A stretch of DNA of 64,000 bases, taken from Atopomonas sediminilitoris (GTDB taxonomy: Bacteria; Pseudomonadota; Gammaproteobacteria; Pseudomonadales; Pseudomonadaceae). Below the pieces are notes generated by a model. The model had not been told where the DNA came from and searched no databases. It saw nothing but the letters and a program-made list of their open reading frames with translations. Of this stretch, positions 16,627 to 25,362 are shown in pieces (the first letter of the stretch is position 1; each line of letters starts with the position of its first letter). A program made the translations under genes and the position numbers. The stretch is taken from the NCBI RefSeq assembly GCF_022601735.1, contig NZ_JAKUMM010000007.1:186001-250000 (forward strand), written 5' to 3'.

Positions 16627-17319
16627 TTAATTATCGACGAACAGCTCAACGCGGCGGTTTTGTGCGCGCCCTTCGCGAGTTGCGTTATCCGCCATCGGGC
16701 GACTTTCGCCGTAACCCATCGGGTTTAGCTGGTCATCATTAACGCCTTGGCTGACCAAGTAATCATGCGCTGATTGCGCACGGCGCTCCGACAAACCTTG
16801 GTTGTAGCTATCAGCACCCACGCTGTCGGTGTGACCACCGACGGTAATCACCGCATTGGGGAATTGCTTCAAGCGCAGCGCCACTTCTGCCAAGCGCGCT
16901 TTGGCGCCTTCGGTTAGCTCGGCCGAGTCAAAGGCAAACAGCACCTCATCAACATCGCTAAGTACAATGGTTTCATCCGCTGGCATCGGCGCTGGCTCAG
17001 GCTCGGCCATAATCGGGCAGCCGACTTCATCCACTGGCGTGCCCATGGGGGTATCTGGACACTCATCGCGGCTGTCCAGCACACCATCGCCATCGCTGTC
17101 CTTATCGCCATGCACCCAGCAATACGCCGCGGCCGTCACACCCACTGCCGCGCCCACGGCGCCAGCCATGGTACTGCTTTCAATGGCGCCCAAACCGGCA
17201 CCGGTGGCACCACCAATCAGCCCGCAGATAGGCCAATCAGTGCGCATTAATCCTTGGCTGGAACAACCTGCAAGCGCAGTACTCAGCACCAACACGCCCA
17301 TTACTTTTTTCGTTGACAT
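16627..17319 (-). CDS. OmpA-family lipoprotein with TSP3-type calcium-binding repeat
   Basis: 230 residues from ATG 17319 with a perfect AAGGAGG 8 bases upstream. Lipobox ALAGC; then a Gly-rich zipper-like membrane segment (LIGGATGAGLGAIESSTMAG); a thrombospondin-3-like Asp repeat (DKDSDGDGVLDSRDECPDTP), expected to bind Ca2+; and a C-terminal OmpA domain (FAFDSAELTEGAKARL, GGHTDSVGADSYNQGLSERR, GYGESRPMADNATREGRAQN) that anchors to peptidoglycan. It resembles OprF-associated and OmpA-like lipoproteins of Pseudomonas. Confidence 0.92.
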   Translation of the reverse strand: MSTKKVMGVLVLSTALAGCSSQGLMRTDWPICGLIGGATGAGLGAIESSTMAGAVGAAVGVTAAAYCWVHGDKDSDGDGVLDSRDECPDTPMGTPVDEVGCPIMAEPEPAPMPADETIVLSDVDEVLFAFDSAELTEGAKARLAEVALRLKQFPNAVITVGGHTDSVGADSYNQGLSERRAQSAHDYLVSQGVNDDQLNPMGYGESRPMADNATREGRAQNRRVELFVDN

Positions 17320-17420
17320 GGTTTCGCCTCCTTTCGGCGTTGTTCCATAAACAAGTCCCGAACAAGTAAAGTAGATAAACGCCCATCCTGCCGGCAAAAC
17401 GGCCATTTTTTGGATATTGC

Positions 17421-17888
17421 ATGAGCGATTTATTACAACAAGCGCTGCTCACCCGCATCGCACAACACCGCCCCAAGCAGCTGTTATGGCTGGGCCAACC
17501 TTCCGCAGATCTCCAAGCATGGCTGAGCAAAGCGCTGCCGGACTGTCACCTGCACTGCCACCCTGAATTGCCCCCAGCCCAACGCTTTGATCTGTGCGTC
17601 ATCGACGGCCCGTTGGAGCAACTCAGCAAAAGCGCCGGCCAAGCGCTGATCGGCCAGGTGCGCAACCTTTACAGCAGCCAATTACTGATTGCTCTGCGCC
17701 CTGCGGCGCAGCAATGGCTAGAAACCGATCTGTACGCCCACGCCGTGGTGCTGGACGAACGCTTCAATGACTGTGCGCAACCGGCGTGGCTAGCCAGCTA
17801 TAACCTGCTGCACTACAAGCCCGCTCCAGACTGGCTGAACGCACGTTTTTGGGCCAACCCTGAGATGTTCGACAAGTTCAGGTGGTAG
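17421..17888 (+). CDS. Conserved hypothetical protein (DUF6231-like)
   Basis: 155 residues, soluble. QLLWLGQPSADLQAWL, RFDLCVIDGPLEQL and QLLIALRPAAQQWL suggest a Rossmann-like alternating fold similar to a degenerate methyltransferase, but no SAM-binding GxGxG is present. The ending FWANPEMFDKFRW is conserved in Pseudomonas homologues as I recall them. It is 3 bp upstream of the YchJ-like gene and therefore co-transcribed. Function unknown. Confidence 0.72.
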   Translation: MSDLLQQALLTRIAQHRPKQLLWLGQPSADLQAWLSKALPDCHLHCHPELPPAQRFDLCVIDGPLEQLSKSAGQALIGQVRNLYSSQLLIALRPAAQQWLETDLYAHAVVLDERFNDCAQPAWLASYNLLHYKPAPDWLNARFWANPEMFDKFRW

Positions 17889-17891
17889 CCA

Positions 17892-18377
17892 ATGAACCCT
17901 AATGAGCCATGCCCTTGCGGATCGCAGAAGTCATTTGCGCAGTGCTGCGCAAGCGTGCAACAGCAAGGGGCCGCCACCCCAGAAGCGCTGATGCGCTCAC
18001 GCTACAGCGCCTATGCGTTGGGCATGCTGGATTACTTGGTCGCCACCACGTTGCCCGCCCAGCAAGCAGGGCTAGATCAACCGGCCATGCAACAGTGGAG
18101 CACACAAAGCCAGTGGCTTGGCCTTACGGTGCTCGCCAGTGGCGATCAAGCAGACAGTACGCCGGCTCGCGGCTGGGTGCGCTTTCAAGTGCGCTGGCAA
18201 GAGCCACAAGGCGAGGCACAGAGCCATGAGGAGCTATCGCACTTTGTCCGCGGCGCAGATCAGCGCTGGTACTTCATTGACCCCACTGTTCCACTGAAGC
18301 TTGAGCGCAATGCACATTGCCCCTGCGGCAGTGCGCGCAAAGTAAAAAAGTGTTGCGGTCCGTATCTCGGGGCGTAA
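17892..18377 (+). CDS. YchJ-family protein with N- and C-terminal SEC-C motifs
   Basis: 161 residues. SEC-C zinc-type knuckles occur at both ends: CPCGSQKSFAQCC (residues ~7-19) and CPCGSARKVKKCC (near the end). The middle (ALMRSRYSAYALGMLDYLVA, then HFVRGADQRWYFIDP) is the NTF2-like YchJ core, matching UPF0225. SEC-C motifs bind Zn or Fe and dock proteins on ribosomes or SecB (SecA tail). The YchJ role is unknown. AGGTGG lies before the ATG. Confidence 0.92.
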   Translation: MNPNEPCPCGSQKSFAQCCASVQQQGAATPEALMRSRYSAYALGMLDYLVATTLPAQQAGLDQPAMQQWSTQSQWLGLTVLASGDQADSTPARGWVRFQVRWQEPQGEAQSHEELSHFVRGADQRWYFIDPTVPLKLERNAHCPCGSARKVKKCCGPYLGA

Positions 18378-18412
18378 CGCCCCTACAGCAACCAATACAG
18401 CAGCCAATACAC

Positions 18413-18432
18413 GCGGCGCCCTTGAGCGCCGC
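18413..18432. terminator. Hairpin between convergent ychJ-like and 18441 genes
   Basis: GCGGCGC (18413-18419) pairs with GCGCCGC (18426-18432); a second small hairpin GGGGCG-TAA-CGCCCC lies over the stop codon of the YchJ gene at 18369-18383. Neither has a T-run, so they may be weak or 3'-protective structures. Confidence 0.4.
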
Positions 18433-18440
18433 CGTCGGTA

Positions 18441-19040
18441 TTAGCCATTCTCCAGCTTAAGATGACTGGTATCCGGTGCTGGCGGTGGCGGTGGTGCTTT
18501 CGCCTGCCCCATATCGCTGCCCACCGGTGCCAGCTGCATGCCCGACAAATCCAGCGCCGGTGCTTGTGGCTCCGGCTTGGCATCGGCCAAATCCGCACCT
18601 AATGGCGCCAAAGGCAAGTCTGGGGCATCTACCTCAGCAAAGGCGGCCATATACTCATCGCGCGGGGCTACTTTTAAGCGTGCGCCCGTGGCAGTGGCCA
18701 CCGCCTGCGCCACCGCGCTGGGCACGTTAGCCGGCACATCAGTCACTGGCGCTGCAGTTTGCGCAGGGGCTTGAACTGGTGCAGGGGCTGGGGCCGTCTC
18801 AGCCATGCTGCCGGCCATCGGGCTGACCTCTACGTGCGCCCCAGCACGCGCCAAGGTTTGTTGGTAGCGCTGGGCCGTCTCAGCATCCAAGTTGTTTTTA
18901 ATCACCGTGCGCCGGCCGGAAAACAACAAGGCGATACGCTGCGCATCCGCTTGAAACAACTTCGTCAGATTAGCCTTAACCTGCGCCTCATCGGCACCGG
19001 GGACTAACGCCCCTGAAAACGCCACTTCAAACAGACTCAT
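18441..19040 (-). CDS. Hypothetical protein with DUF805-associated N-terminal module and Pro/Ala-rich tail
   Basis: 199 residues. Residues 1-75 (FEVAFSGALVPGADEAQVKA onwards to HVEVSPM) form a compact alpha/beta module that I know from the N-terminus of some Pseudomonas DUF805 membrane proteins. It resembles a ribosomal L7/L12 C-domain-like fold. Here no membrane domain follows: the rest is Pro/Ala-rich and probably disordered, with two copies of a LxxLxLAPLGxDLxxAK-type motif (PLAPLGADLADAK and MQLAPVGSDMGQAK). GGAG-type ribosome-binding site upstream. Function unknown. Confidence 0.75.
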   Translation of the reverse strand: MSLFEVAFSGALVPGADEAQVKANLTKLFQADAQRIALLFSGRRTVIKNNLDAETAQRYQQTLARAGAHVEVSPMAGSMAETAPAPAPVQAPAQTAAPVTDVPANVPSAVAQAVATATGARLKVAPRDEYMAAFAEVDAPDLPLAPLGADLADAKPEPQAPALDLSGMQLAPVGSDMGQAKAPPPPPAPDTSHLKLENG

Positions 19041-19154
19041 GCCTTCGCGCTCCAGTACTTATTGGTTTCATCTTAACCGCTCACACTTGAATCACAACCG
19101 CTTGCGCCACTTCGCGCGCTTGTTACACTGCCCGCGTCACAGATGGAGCCCGCG

Positions 19155-19643
19155 ATGTTAAGAACGGCACTACCAATAATAAAAATAAGCCTGCTGCTGA
19201 TGCTGCTTCTGCAAAGCGGTTGCGCCCTGTTCTCGGGCAGTCAGTACCGTGAACCTGAAATCAGCCTTGAGCAGGTGGAGGTAGAAAAAGCCAGCCTGTG
19301 GGAACAGCGCCTTGCGCTAACCATTCGCGTGGACAACCCTAACAGTGTCAGCCTGCCGATCAACAAGTTGATTTACAGCGTGGATCTGGATGGTGTGCTA
19401 TTGGCCAGCGGACAATCCAACTCCAGCTTTACCGTGCCCGCCAACGGGCACCGACGCGTCACGCTGCCGGTACGCACGAACCTGTGGCGACACATTAAAC
19501 GCATCGTCAAAATGCTCGAAAAGCCGGATAATCCTGTCCCTTACCGTCTGCGCGGCGAAGTCAAAACAGGCATGCTGTTTGGCCAAACGCTCACCGTTGA
19601 TCGCAGCGGTCACTTATTACCCAACCAGTTCATTCCGGATTAA
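19155..19643 (+). CDS. LEA2/WHy-domain lipoprotein
   Basis: 162 residues from ATG 19155 (GGAG 7 bases upstream favours it over ATG 19143). The lipoprotein signal ends LLQSGC. The mature part is a single LEA type-2 immunoglobulin-like domain: LALTIRVDNPNSVSLPINKL, YSVDLDGVLLASGQSNSSFT, RVTLPV. Such domains are linked to desiccation and stress tolerance; the bacterial function is unproven. It is first of three genes (LEA2, SEC-C, DUF2489) with 3 bp and overlapping spacing. Confidence 0.85.
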   Translation: MLRTALPIIKISLLLMLLLQSGCALFSGSQYREPEISLEQVEVEKASLWEQRLALTIRVDNPNSVSLPINKLIYSVDLDGVLLASGQSNSSFTVPANGHRRVTLPVRTNLWRHIKRIVKMLEKPDNPVPYRLRGEVKTGMLFGQTLTVDRSGHLLPNQFIPD

Positions 19644-19646
19644 CTG

Positions 19647-19847
19647 ATGTCCCAGCAGCAACCCCACGTACACGACGAACACTGCAATCACGATCATGAC
19701 CACACGCATGACCACGGCCACGTGCACGGCCCGCACTGCAACCACGGCCATCACGAGCCGGTGCGCAACCCGCTAAAAGAAGTCGGCCGCAACGACCCTT
19801 GCCCTTGCGGCAGTGGCAGCAAATTCAAAAAGTGCCATGGCCGTTAA
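19647..19847 (+). CDS. Small His-rich SEC-C metal-binding protein
   Basis: 66 residues in two parts. Residues 7-36 contain 14 His and two HCNH units ([15 protein letters not shown]), a strong Zn/Ni/Co-binding sequence. Residues ~48-66 are a SEC-C knuckle nearly identical to the SecA tail ([18 protein letters not shown]). There is no catalytic domain. It may buffer or deliver metal, or dock on a SecA partner (inference). The last 11 bp overlap the DUF2489 start. Confidence 0.88.
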   Translation: MSQQQPHVHDEHCNHDHDHTHDHGHVHGPHCNHGHHEPVRNPLKEVGRNDPCPCGSGSKFKKCHGR

Positions 19848-20274
19848 TCTGCTGTGGTGGCTTGCCGGCGCACTGGTTATTGCCGCGCTGGCGGGCTACG
19901 CGCTGTGGTTATGGCGCCGCGTTTGGGCACAACAAAAAGCCCAGCAAAAACAAGTGACCGAGCAACAGCACGTCGTAAGTCAGGATCTGCGTTTCTTGGC
20001 TGAAAGCCTGTTAAACGGCCAATTACCGTTTATTGAGGGCTGCCTGCGGATCAAGGTGCTACTCGATCACCACAGCCCAGATGCCAGCCTCAACGCCGAC
20101 TGGGCGGTATTTCAGCAAGTCTACGCCGCCACCGCTCACATCCCCACGCATGCTGCCTGGAAAGCGCTGAGCAAAAATGAGCGCCGCGCCTTTGAGCAGG
20201 TGTTTAGCCAGCTTGAGCAACAACACCTCGAAGCCGCCAAGCGCGCCGCACAAACCCTGCTCCAACAGCACTGA
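19837..20274 (+). CDS. DUF2489-family membrane-anchored protein
   Basis: 145 residues from ATG 19837, inside the end of the SEC-C gene. One N-terminal membrane helix ([20 protein letters not shown]) is followed by a helical cytoplasmic domain with the family motif [20 protein letters not shown] and [23 protein letters not shown]2489 has no known function. The overlap with the upstream gene implies coordinated expression, so the SEC-C protein may act with it. Confidence 0.85.
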   Translation: MAVNLLWWLAGALVIAALAGYALWLWRRVWAQQKAQQKQVTEQQHVVSQDLRFLAESLLNGQLPFIEGCLRIKVLLDHHSPDASLNADWAVFQQVYAATAHIPTHAAWKALSKNERRAFEQVFSQLEQQHLEAAKRAAQTLLQQH

Positions 20275-20361
20275 GTCTTCGCGCGCCGCAAGCCCGCGCG
20301 CATGAATGCCATTTATCGAACAACTGACCGCCGTTCATGTGCCTAACGCGCCGGCATCAGG

Positions 20362-20367
20362 TAGAAT
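20362..20367 (+). promoter_or_regulatory. Probable -10 element of glyA
   Basis: TAGAAT lies 53 bp upstream of the glyA start; no good -35 is present at 17 bp. No glycine or folate riboswitch is recognisable in the leader. Confidence 0.35.
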
Positions 20368-20419
20368 GCAGCTCTTTTTTCGGCGCCAGCCGCCATGACT
20401 TTGAACTTAGGGGAACGCC

Positions 20420-21676
20420 ATGTTCAGCCGTGATTTGACCCTCGCCCGCTACGATGCCGACCTCGCGGCCGCCATGGGCCAAGAAGCCCAGCGCCAAGAA
20501 GAGCACATCGAGCTGATTGCCTCGGAAAACTACACCAGCCCAGCGGTGATGGAAGCCCAAGGCAGCGTTCTGACCAACAAGTACGCCGAAGGCTATCCGC
20601 ACAAGCGTTACTACGGCGGCTGCGAATACGTCGACATCGTTGAGCAACTGGCCATTGATCGCGCGAAAGAGCTGTTTGGCGCCGACTACGCCAACGTACA
20701 ACCGCACTCAGGCAGCCAAGCCAACGGCGCGGTGTTCCAAGCGCTGGTTAAGCCGGGCGACACCATTTTAGGCATGAGCCTGGCCCACGGCGGCCACCTG
20801 ACTCACGGCGCTAGCGTTAACTTCTCCGGCAAGCACTACAACGCCGTGCAGTACGGCATCGACACCACCACCGGCCTGATCAACTACGACGAAGTCGAAG
20901 CGTTGGCCGTTGAGCACCAGCCCAAGATGATCATTGCGGGCTTCTCTGCCTACTCACAGGTGTTGGACTTCGCGCGCTTCCGCGCCATCGCAGACAAAGT
21001 CGGTGCCTACCTGTTTGTCGACATGGCTCACGTAGCCGGCTTGGTTGCCGCTGGCGTGTACCCCAACCCCGTGCCGTTTGCCGACGTTGTCACCACCACC
21101 ACGCACAAAACCCTGCGCGGCCCGCGTGGCGGCTTGATTCTGGCCAAAGCCAACGAAGAGATTGAGAAGAAGCTCAACTCCGCCGTATTCCCAGGCGGCC
21201 AAGGTGGCCCGCTGATGCACGTGATTGCCGCCAAGGCCGTGTGCTTCAAAGAAGCCCTGCAAGACGACTTCAAGACCTATCAACAGCAAGTGGTGAAAAA
21301 CGCCCAGGCCATGGCCAAAGTGTTTATCGAGCGTGGCTTTGATGTGGTTTCCGGCGGCACCCAAAACCACTTGTTCCTGCTCTCGCTGATCAAGCAAGAC
21401 ATCACCGGTAAAGATGCCGACGCGGCGCTTGGCCGTGCCTTCATCACCGTGAACAAGAACGCCGTCCCCAACGACCCACGTTCGCCCTTTGTGACCTCGG
21501 GTCTGCGTATCGGCACCCCCGCCGTGACCACTCGCGGCTTCGGCGAAGCCGAGTGCAGCCAGTTGGCCACGTGGATTTGCGACATCCTCGACAACATGGG
21601 CGATGAGTCCGTGGTCGATGCCGTACGCGAAAAAGTCAAAGCGGTGTGCGCTAAGCTGCCTGTTTACGGCGCTTAA
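20420..21676 (+). CDS. glyA: Serine hydroxymethyltransferase
   Basis: 418 residues (typical 417). PLP enzyme converting serine and tetrahydrofolate to glycine and 5,10-methylene-THF, the main one-carbon source. [11 protein letters not shown] at the start, PHSGSQAN, and the PLP-lysine motif [13 protein letters not shown] are all intact. AGGGGAA precedes the ATG. It is followed by a clear terminator, so it is monocistronic. In P. aeruginosa a glyA copy stands near mapZ and radA as here (memory). Confidence 0.98.
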   Translation: MFSRDLTLARYDADLAAAMGQEAQRQEEHIELIASENYTSPAVMEAQGSVLTNKYAEGYPHKRYYGGCEYVDIVEQLAIDRAKELFGADYANVQPHSGSQANGAVFQALVKPGDTILGMSLAHGGHLTHGASVNFSGKHYNAVQYGIDTTTGLINYDEVEALAVEHQPKMIIAGFSAYSQVLDFARFRAIADKVGAYLFVDMAHVAGLVAAGVYPNPVPFADVVTTTTHKTLRGPRGGLILAKANEEIEKKLNSAVFPGGQGGPLMHVIAAKAVCFKEALQDDFKTYQQQVVKNAQAMAKVFIERGFDVVSGGTQNHLFLLSLIKQDITGKDADAALGRAFITVNKNAVPNDPRSPFVTSGLRIGTPAVTTRGFGEAECSQLATWICDILDNMGDESVVDAVREKVKAVCAKLPVYGA

Positions 21677-21692
21677 GTCACCCAGCGGTAAC

Positions 21693-21720
21693 ACTCAGCC
21701 CAGCCTTTGCTGGGCTGAGT
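21693..21720 (+). terminator. glyA terminator
   Basis: 12-bp stem ACTCAGCCCAGC/GCTGGGCTGAGT with a CTTT loop (21693-21704, 21709-21720), followed by CGTTTCT. Confidence 0.8.
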
Positions 21721-21800
21721 CGTTTCTGTCAGCCGCATTTCTCTGCATTAATTGATCAGGCGGCGTAAGCTCAATCTATCTCTATTGAGCGAGCCTGCGT

Positions 21801-22265
21801 ATGCGCCCCAACGAAAGCCATATCACCCTTGCCCCACCACTTATCTACCTGCTGTTTATCGGCCTGAGCAGCTTGTTAAGCGTTCACCTACCCACCTGGC
21901 CAGACGGCCAAAACGTCTGGGCGCGCTACATCGGCTGGGGGCTCATCGATCTAGGCGTGCTGCTCATTGGTTGGGCCGCTATCTTGATGTATCGCTACAA
22001 AACCACCATCAACCCGTTCAAAAAGCCTTCCGCACTCTTACTTGAAGGCCCCTACCGCTTTAGCCGCAACCCGATCTATTTAGGCGACAGCCTGATCTAC
22101 CTCGGCATCGGCTTGCTGCTCGGCAGCCTCTGGAGCCTCGCGCTACTGCCCGCGCTAATCATCTGTATGAACGAAGGGGTGATCCGCCGCGAAGAGCGCC
22201 TGCTCAACACGCTATTCAACGAACCCTACGCCGCCTACTGCAGACAAGTGCGCCGTTGGCTATAG
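21801..22265 (+). CDS. Isoprenylcysteine/phospholipid methyltransferase-family membrane protein
   Basis: 154 residues with about four membrane helices. LEGPYRFSRNPIYLGDSLIY is the conserved PEMT/ICMT motif (GPYxxxRHPxYxG) and NEGVIRREERLLNTLFNEPY is the C-terminal ExRxLxxxF/Y element that binds SAM. It probably methylates a lipid or an isoprenoid-linked group; bacterial substrates are mostly unknown. It stands between glyA and the PilZ gene. Confidence 0.85.
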   Translation: MRPNESHITLAPPLIYLLFIGLSSLLSVHLPTWPDGQNVWARYIGWGLIDLGVLLIGWAAILMYRYKTTINPFKKPSALLLEGPYRFSRNPIYLGDSLIYLGIGLLLGSLWSLALLPALIICMNEGVIRREERLLNTLFNEPYAAYCRQVRRWL

Positions 22266-22292
22266 TGACTAACAACTGACTGGGAGACTGCC

Positions 22293-22661
22293 ATGAGCAA
22301 TGAAGAACGCCGCCGCTTTGCCCGCGTGCATTTCGATGCCGAAGCCGATCTGCGCCAAGGCAGCCAACTATGGCGCGTGCCGGTGATCGACCTATCGCTG
22401 CACGGCCTCTTGCTACAACGCCCCGATGATTGGACCGGCAGTACCGATGACACCTTCCAAGCCACGATTGAGTTAGGCAGCGATATCGAGATGGTCTTGG
22501 AAGTGCGCCTAGCGCGCGCCGGCCAGCAACACTTGGCCTTCAGTTGTGAGCACTTGGACGTCGACTCCATGAGCCACCTGCGTCGCCTGCTTGAACTCAA
22601 CCTCGGCGACGCCAGCCTGCTCGAACGCGAACTGGCAACCCTGATTGAGGTGCACGGCTAG
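22293..22661 (+). CDS. mapZ: MapZ-like PilZ-domain c-di-GMP effector
   Basis: 122 residues, a single PilZ domain. The c-di-GMP-binding RRxxxR (ERRRFARVHF) and DxSxxG (VIDLSLHGLLLQ) are intact. The ending HLRRLLELNLGDASLLEREL closely matches my memory of P. aeruginosa PA4608 (MapZ), which inhibits the chemotaxis methyltransferase CheR1 when bound to c-di-GMP and so alters flagellar reversal. Position next to radA also matches. GGGAG precedes the ATG. Orthology is probable, not proven. Confidence 0.87.
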   Translation: MSNEERRRFARVHFDAEADLRQGSQLWRVPVIDLSLHGLLLQRPDDWTGSTDDTFQATIELGSDIEMVLEVRLARAGQQHLAFSCEHLDVDSMSHLRRLLELNLGDASLLERELATLIEVHG

Positions 22662-22688
22662 GTCGAATCACAGCGCAGCGCGCAAACC

Positions 22689-24050
22689 CTAAGCAAACAA
22701 CGCATCCAACGCTTGATCGAGCCGCGTCACCTTCACCACTTCAAGCCCTGCTGGCGCCTGCTTCGGGGCGTTGCCGGCAGGTACGATGGCACGCTTAAAG
22801 CCGTGCTTGGCGGCCTCTTTTAAGCGCTCTTGGCCGCTTGGTACGGGGCGGATTTCACCGGACAAACCCACCTCGCCAAACACCAGCAGATCTGCCTCTA
22901 ACGGGCGATTACGCAAGCTCGACATCACCGCAGCCAGCAAGGCCAAATCCGAAGCAGTCTCCAGCACTTTGACCCCGCCGACCACGTTTAAGAACACGTC
23001 TTGGTCATAGGTGGGGATACCACCGTGGCGATGCAATACCGCCAGCAGCATGGCCAAGCGGTTTTGATCCAAGCCCAAGGTCACGCGGCGCGGGTTGCCT
23101 AAGTGACTGGTATCCACCAACGCTTGCACCTCAACCAGCATCGGCCGCGAGCCCTCCCACGTGGCCATGACCACGCTGCCGGGCACCGCCTCTTGCGCGC
23201 GGTTGAGGAAGATTGCCGAAGGATTGCTCACCTCCTTCAGGCCTTTGTCGGTCATGCCAAATACGCCCAACTCATTAACCGCGCCAAAGCGATTTTTCAC
23301 CGCGCGCAGCAGCCGCATACGGCCGTCAGACTCCCCCTCAAAATACAGCACGGTATCCACCATGTGCTCCAGCACACGCGGCCCCGCCAGCGAACCCTCT
23401 TTGGTGACATGGCCAACCAAGAACACCGCTGTGCCACTTTGTTTGGCAAAACGCACCAACAGTGCGGTGCTCTCGCGCACTTGCGCCACGCCACCCGGTG
23501 CGGACTGCAACTGCTCGGTGTAGATGGTTTGGATCGAGTCGAGCACCATCACCTTGGGCCGCTCATGTCGCGCCGTGGCCAATACGGTTTCGATGCAGGT
23601 TTCGGTCATCACCTTGAGCTTGTCTTCCGGCAGGCCTAGGCGCCGTGCCCGCATGGCGACTTGCTGCTGCGACTCCTCGCCCGTCACATACAACGCCGGA
23701 ACTTGCTCGGCCAAGCGGCACAAGGTCTGTAGCAAAATCGTGGATTTGCCGATCCCCGGATCGCCGCCGATCAACACCACCGAGCCTTCGACCAAGCCGC
23801 CACCGAGCACACGATCCAGCTCCGACGAGCCACTGCCAAGGCGTGGCATATCCACCACACTCACCTCGGCCAAGGTTTGCACCTGCGCCTGTCCACCGGC
23901 CCAGTTGGCCGAGCGCGACGGCGTTGCCGAGCCTTCCACCACAGTCTCCACCATGGTGTTCCACGCGCCACACTCGCCGCACTGCCCCGCCCATTTGGCA
24001 AAGGTCGCGCCGCAGTCGGTGCAGCCGTAGAGTCGTTTTTGCTTGGCCAT
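22689..24050 (-). CDS. radA: DNA repair protein RadA
   Basis: 453 residues from ATG 24050 (an upstream ATG at 24080 is less likely). It promotes branch migration in recombination. N-terminal C4 zinc finger CTDCGATFAKWAGQCGEC, Walker A GGDPGIGKST, the RadA-specific KNRFG motif (LLRAVKNRFGAVNELGVF), and a Lon-like C-terminal domain (LGLSGEIRPVPSGQERLKEA). Converges with mapZ, 27 bp apart. Confidence 0.97.
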   Translation of the reverse strand: MAKQKRLYGCTDCGATFAKWAGQCGECGAWNTMVETVVEGSATPSRSANWAGGQAQVQTLAEVSVVDMPRLGSGSSELDRVLGGGLVEGSVVLIGGDPGIGKSTILLQTLCRLAEQVPALYVTGEESQQQVAMRARRLGLPEDKLKVMTETCIETVLATARHERPKVMVLDSIQTIYTEQLQSAPGGVAQVRESTALLVRFAKQSGTAVFLVGHVTKEGSLAGPRVLEHMVDTVLYFEGESDGRMRLLRAVKNRFGAVNELGVFGMTDKGLKEVSNPSAIFLNRAQEAVPGSVVMATWEGSRPMLVEVQALVDTSHLGNPRRVTLGLDQNRLAMLLAVLHRHGGIPTYDQDVFLNVVGGVKVLETASDLALLAAVMSSLRNRPLEADLLVFGEVGLSGEIRPVPSGQERLKEAAKHGFKRAIVPAGNAPKQAPAGLEVVKVTRLDQALDALFA

Positions 24051-24166
24051 GTCGGCATCCTGGGCGAATTCAGAAAGCACGCATGATACGCACAGCCTTG
24101 ATATGGATCAGCCCCATTACGCGTTGTGCGCGCCACACTGCACGCAAGTAACCATGAGGACGCACC

Positions 24167-24592
24167 ATGCGCTGGTTAGTGTTTCTGCACCTGTTAGGCG
24201 CCAGTGTTTGGGTGGGCGGACATTTACTGTTGGCGCTGCGCGTGCTGCCGCAGGCTTGGCCCCAGCGCGATGTCGCCGTGATTCGAGCCTTTGAGCAAAG
24301 CTATGAAAAACTTGGCATCCCCGCCTTGCTGCTGCAAATCATCAGCGGTCTGTGGCTGGCCACCTTGTGGCTGCCGCTCGAGCAATGGCTGAGCGACAAC
24401 CCTTACGCGGCGCTGATCCGCATGAAGCTGGCCTGTCTTGCCGCCACCGCAGCGCTGGGCGTGCATGCGCGGGTGCAACTGATTCCGCGACTGAGCCAAG
24501 ACACCCTTGGGCAACTGGGCCTGCACATTCTGGCCATCACCGCGGTGAGCTTAATCTTTGTGTGGCTGGGCTTAAGTTTTCGTGTGATGTAG
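24167..24592 (+). CDS. CopD-superfamily integral membrane protein
   Basis: 141 residues with four membrane helices: LVFLHLLGASVWVGGHLLLA with a His pair, LLLQIISGLWLATLWLP, RMKLACLAATAALGVHARVQ, and AITAVSLIFVWLGLSFRV. The His-containing helices match the CopD/cytochrome-b561-like fold and may bind haem or copper. GAGG lies before the ATG. The specific role is unknown; gene order next to radA is seen in other Pseudomonas (memory). Confidence 0.75.
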   Translation: MRWLVFLHLLGASVWVGGHLLLALRVLPQAWPQRDVAVIRAFEQSYEKLGIPALLLQIISGLWLATLWLPLEQWLSDNPYAALIRMKLACLAATAALGVHARVQLIPRLSQDTLGQLGLHILAITAVSLIFVWLGLSFRVM

Positions 24593-24613
24593 CGGCGCCC
24601 GCTAACGCCTTAC

Positions 24614-25168
24614 TCATCGATACAGCATTGCCTGCGCAATGCTCTGCGCCGTATCGGCATCCCGCAGGCGCGCCACCACCGCCAGCGCGAAGGCCATGGC
24701 CGTAGCCGGCCCTTGACTGGTGATGCAGGGGCCATCCTCCACCACCGGCGCATCAACAAAAGTGCAGCCGGTGAGCCGCTCGGCAAACGCGGGATAACAG
24801 GTGACCTGGCGCCCATCCAGCACGCCAAACGCGTGCAGGGCCAACGCCGGCGCGGCGCAAATAGCCCCGAACACGCCACCACGCTGCGCCTGCTGCTGCA
24901 CCAGTGCGGCAAGATCGGCTGAAGCCGCCAAATGCTCAGCACCGGGCAAGCCGCCCGGCAGTAACACCGCAGCAAACTCACGCGCTTGCACTTCAACCAA
25001 CATCGCATCGGCGATTAAGCGTGTGCCACGCGCGCAAGTGAGCTGGCGTTGCGGGCCGACGCTGGCCACGCACACCTCAAGTTCGGCGCGGCGCAGCACG
25101 TCGATCAAGGTCACGGTTTCGATATCTTCTACGCCATCCGCCACGGCGATCAGTACTTGAGTCGTCAT
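24614..25168 (-). CDS. DJ-1/PfpI-family protein (YajL/DJ-1 type)
   Basis: 184 residues, whole length one DJ-1 fold: VLIAVADGVEDIETVTLIDV with the conserved Glu, VLLPGGLPGAEHLAAS, nucleophile-elbow Cys in GAICAAPALALHAFGVL, and TSQGPATAMAFALAVV. Homologues protect against oxidative and glyoxal stress (chaperone, glyoxalase or deglycase activity disputed). AGGAG is upstream of the ATG. It converges with the CopD-like gene. Confidence 0.92.
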   Translation of the reverse strand: MTTQVLIAVADGVEDIETVTLIDVLRRAELEVCVASVGPQRQLTCARGTRLIADAMLVEVQAREFAAVLLPGGLPGAEHLAASADLAALVQQQAQRGGVFGAICAAPALALHAFGVLDGRQVTCYPAFAERLTGCTFVDAPVVEDGPCITSQGPATAMAFALAVVARLRDADTAQSIAQAMLYR

Positions 25169-25362
25169 GCTGTGCTCCTGTTGTTTGCCTAGGCCTTACC
25201 GTTAAGCGTCTCAGTGTGATCGGTAACGGTTAAAAATTCACCAAAGCGTGTCCGAGTGGTAAGCTGCGCGGTTTTTCGGGCAGGCGTATCGGCTCATTGC
25301 CGGGACAGGTAAAACCCGCGCGCCTCGCACCCTGCAGCCCGAACCATCTTGGGGATCACACG

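Noticed and set aside
20954..21694. 246-codon frame antisense to glyA
   Set aside because: It mirrors the codon structure of glyA and gives a Gly/His-rich product without any family feature. The sense gene is certain.
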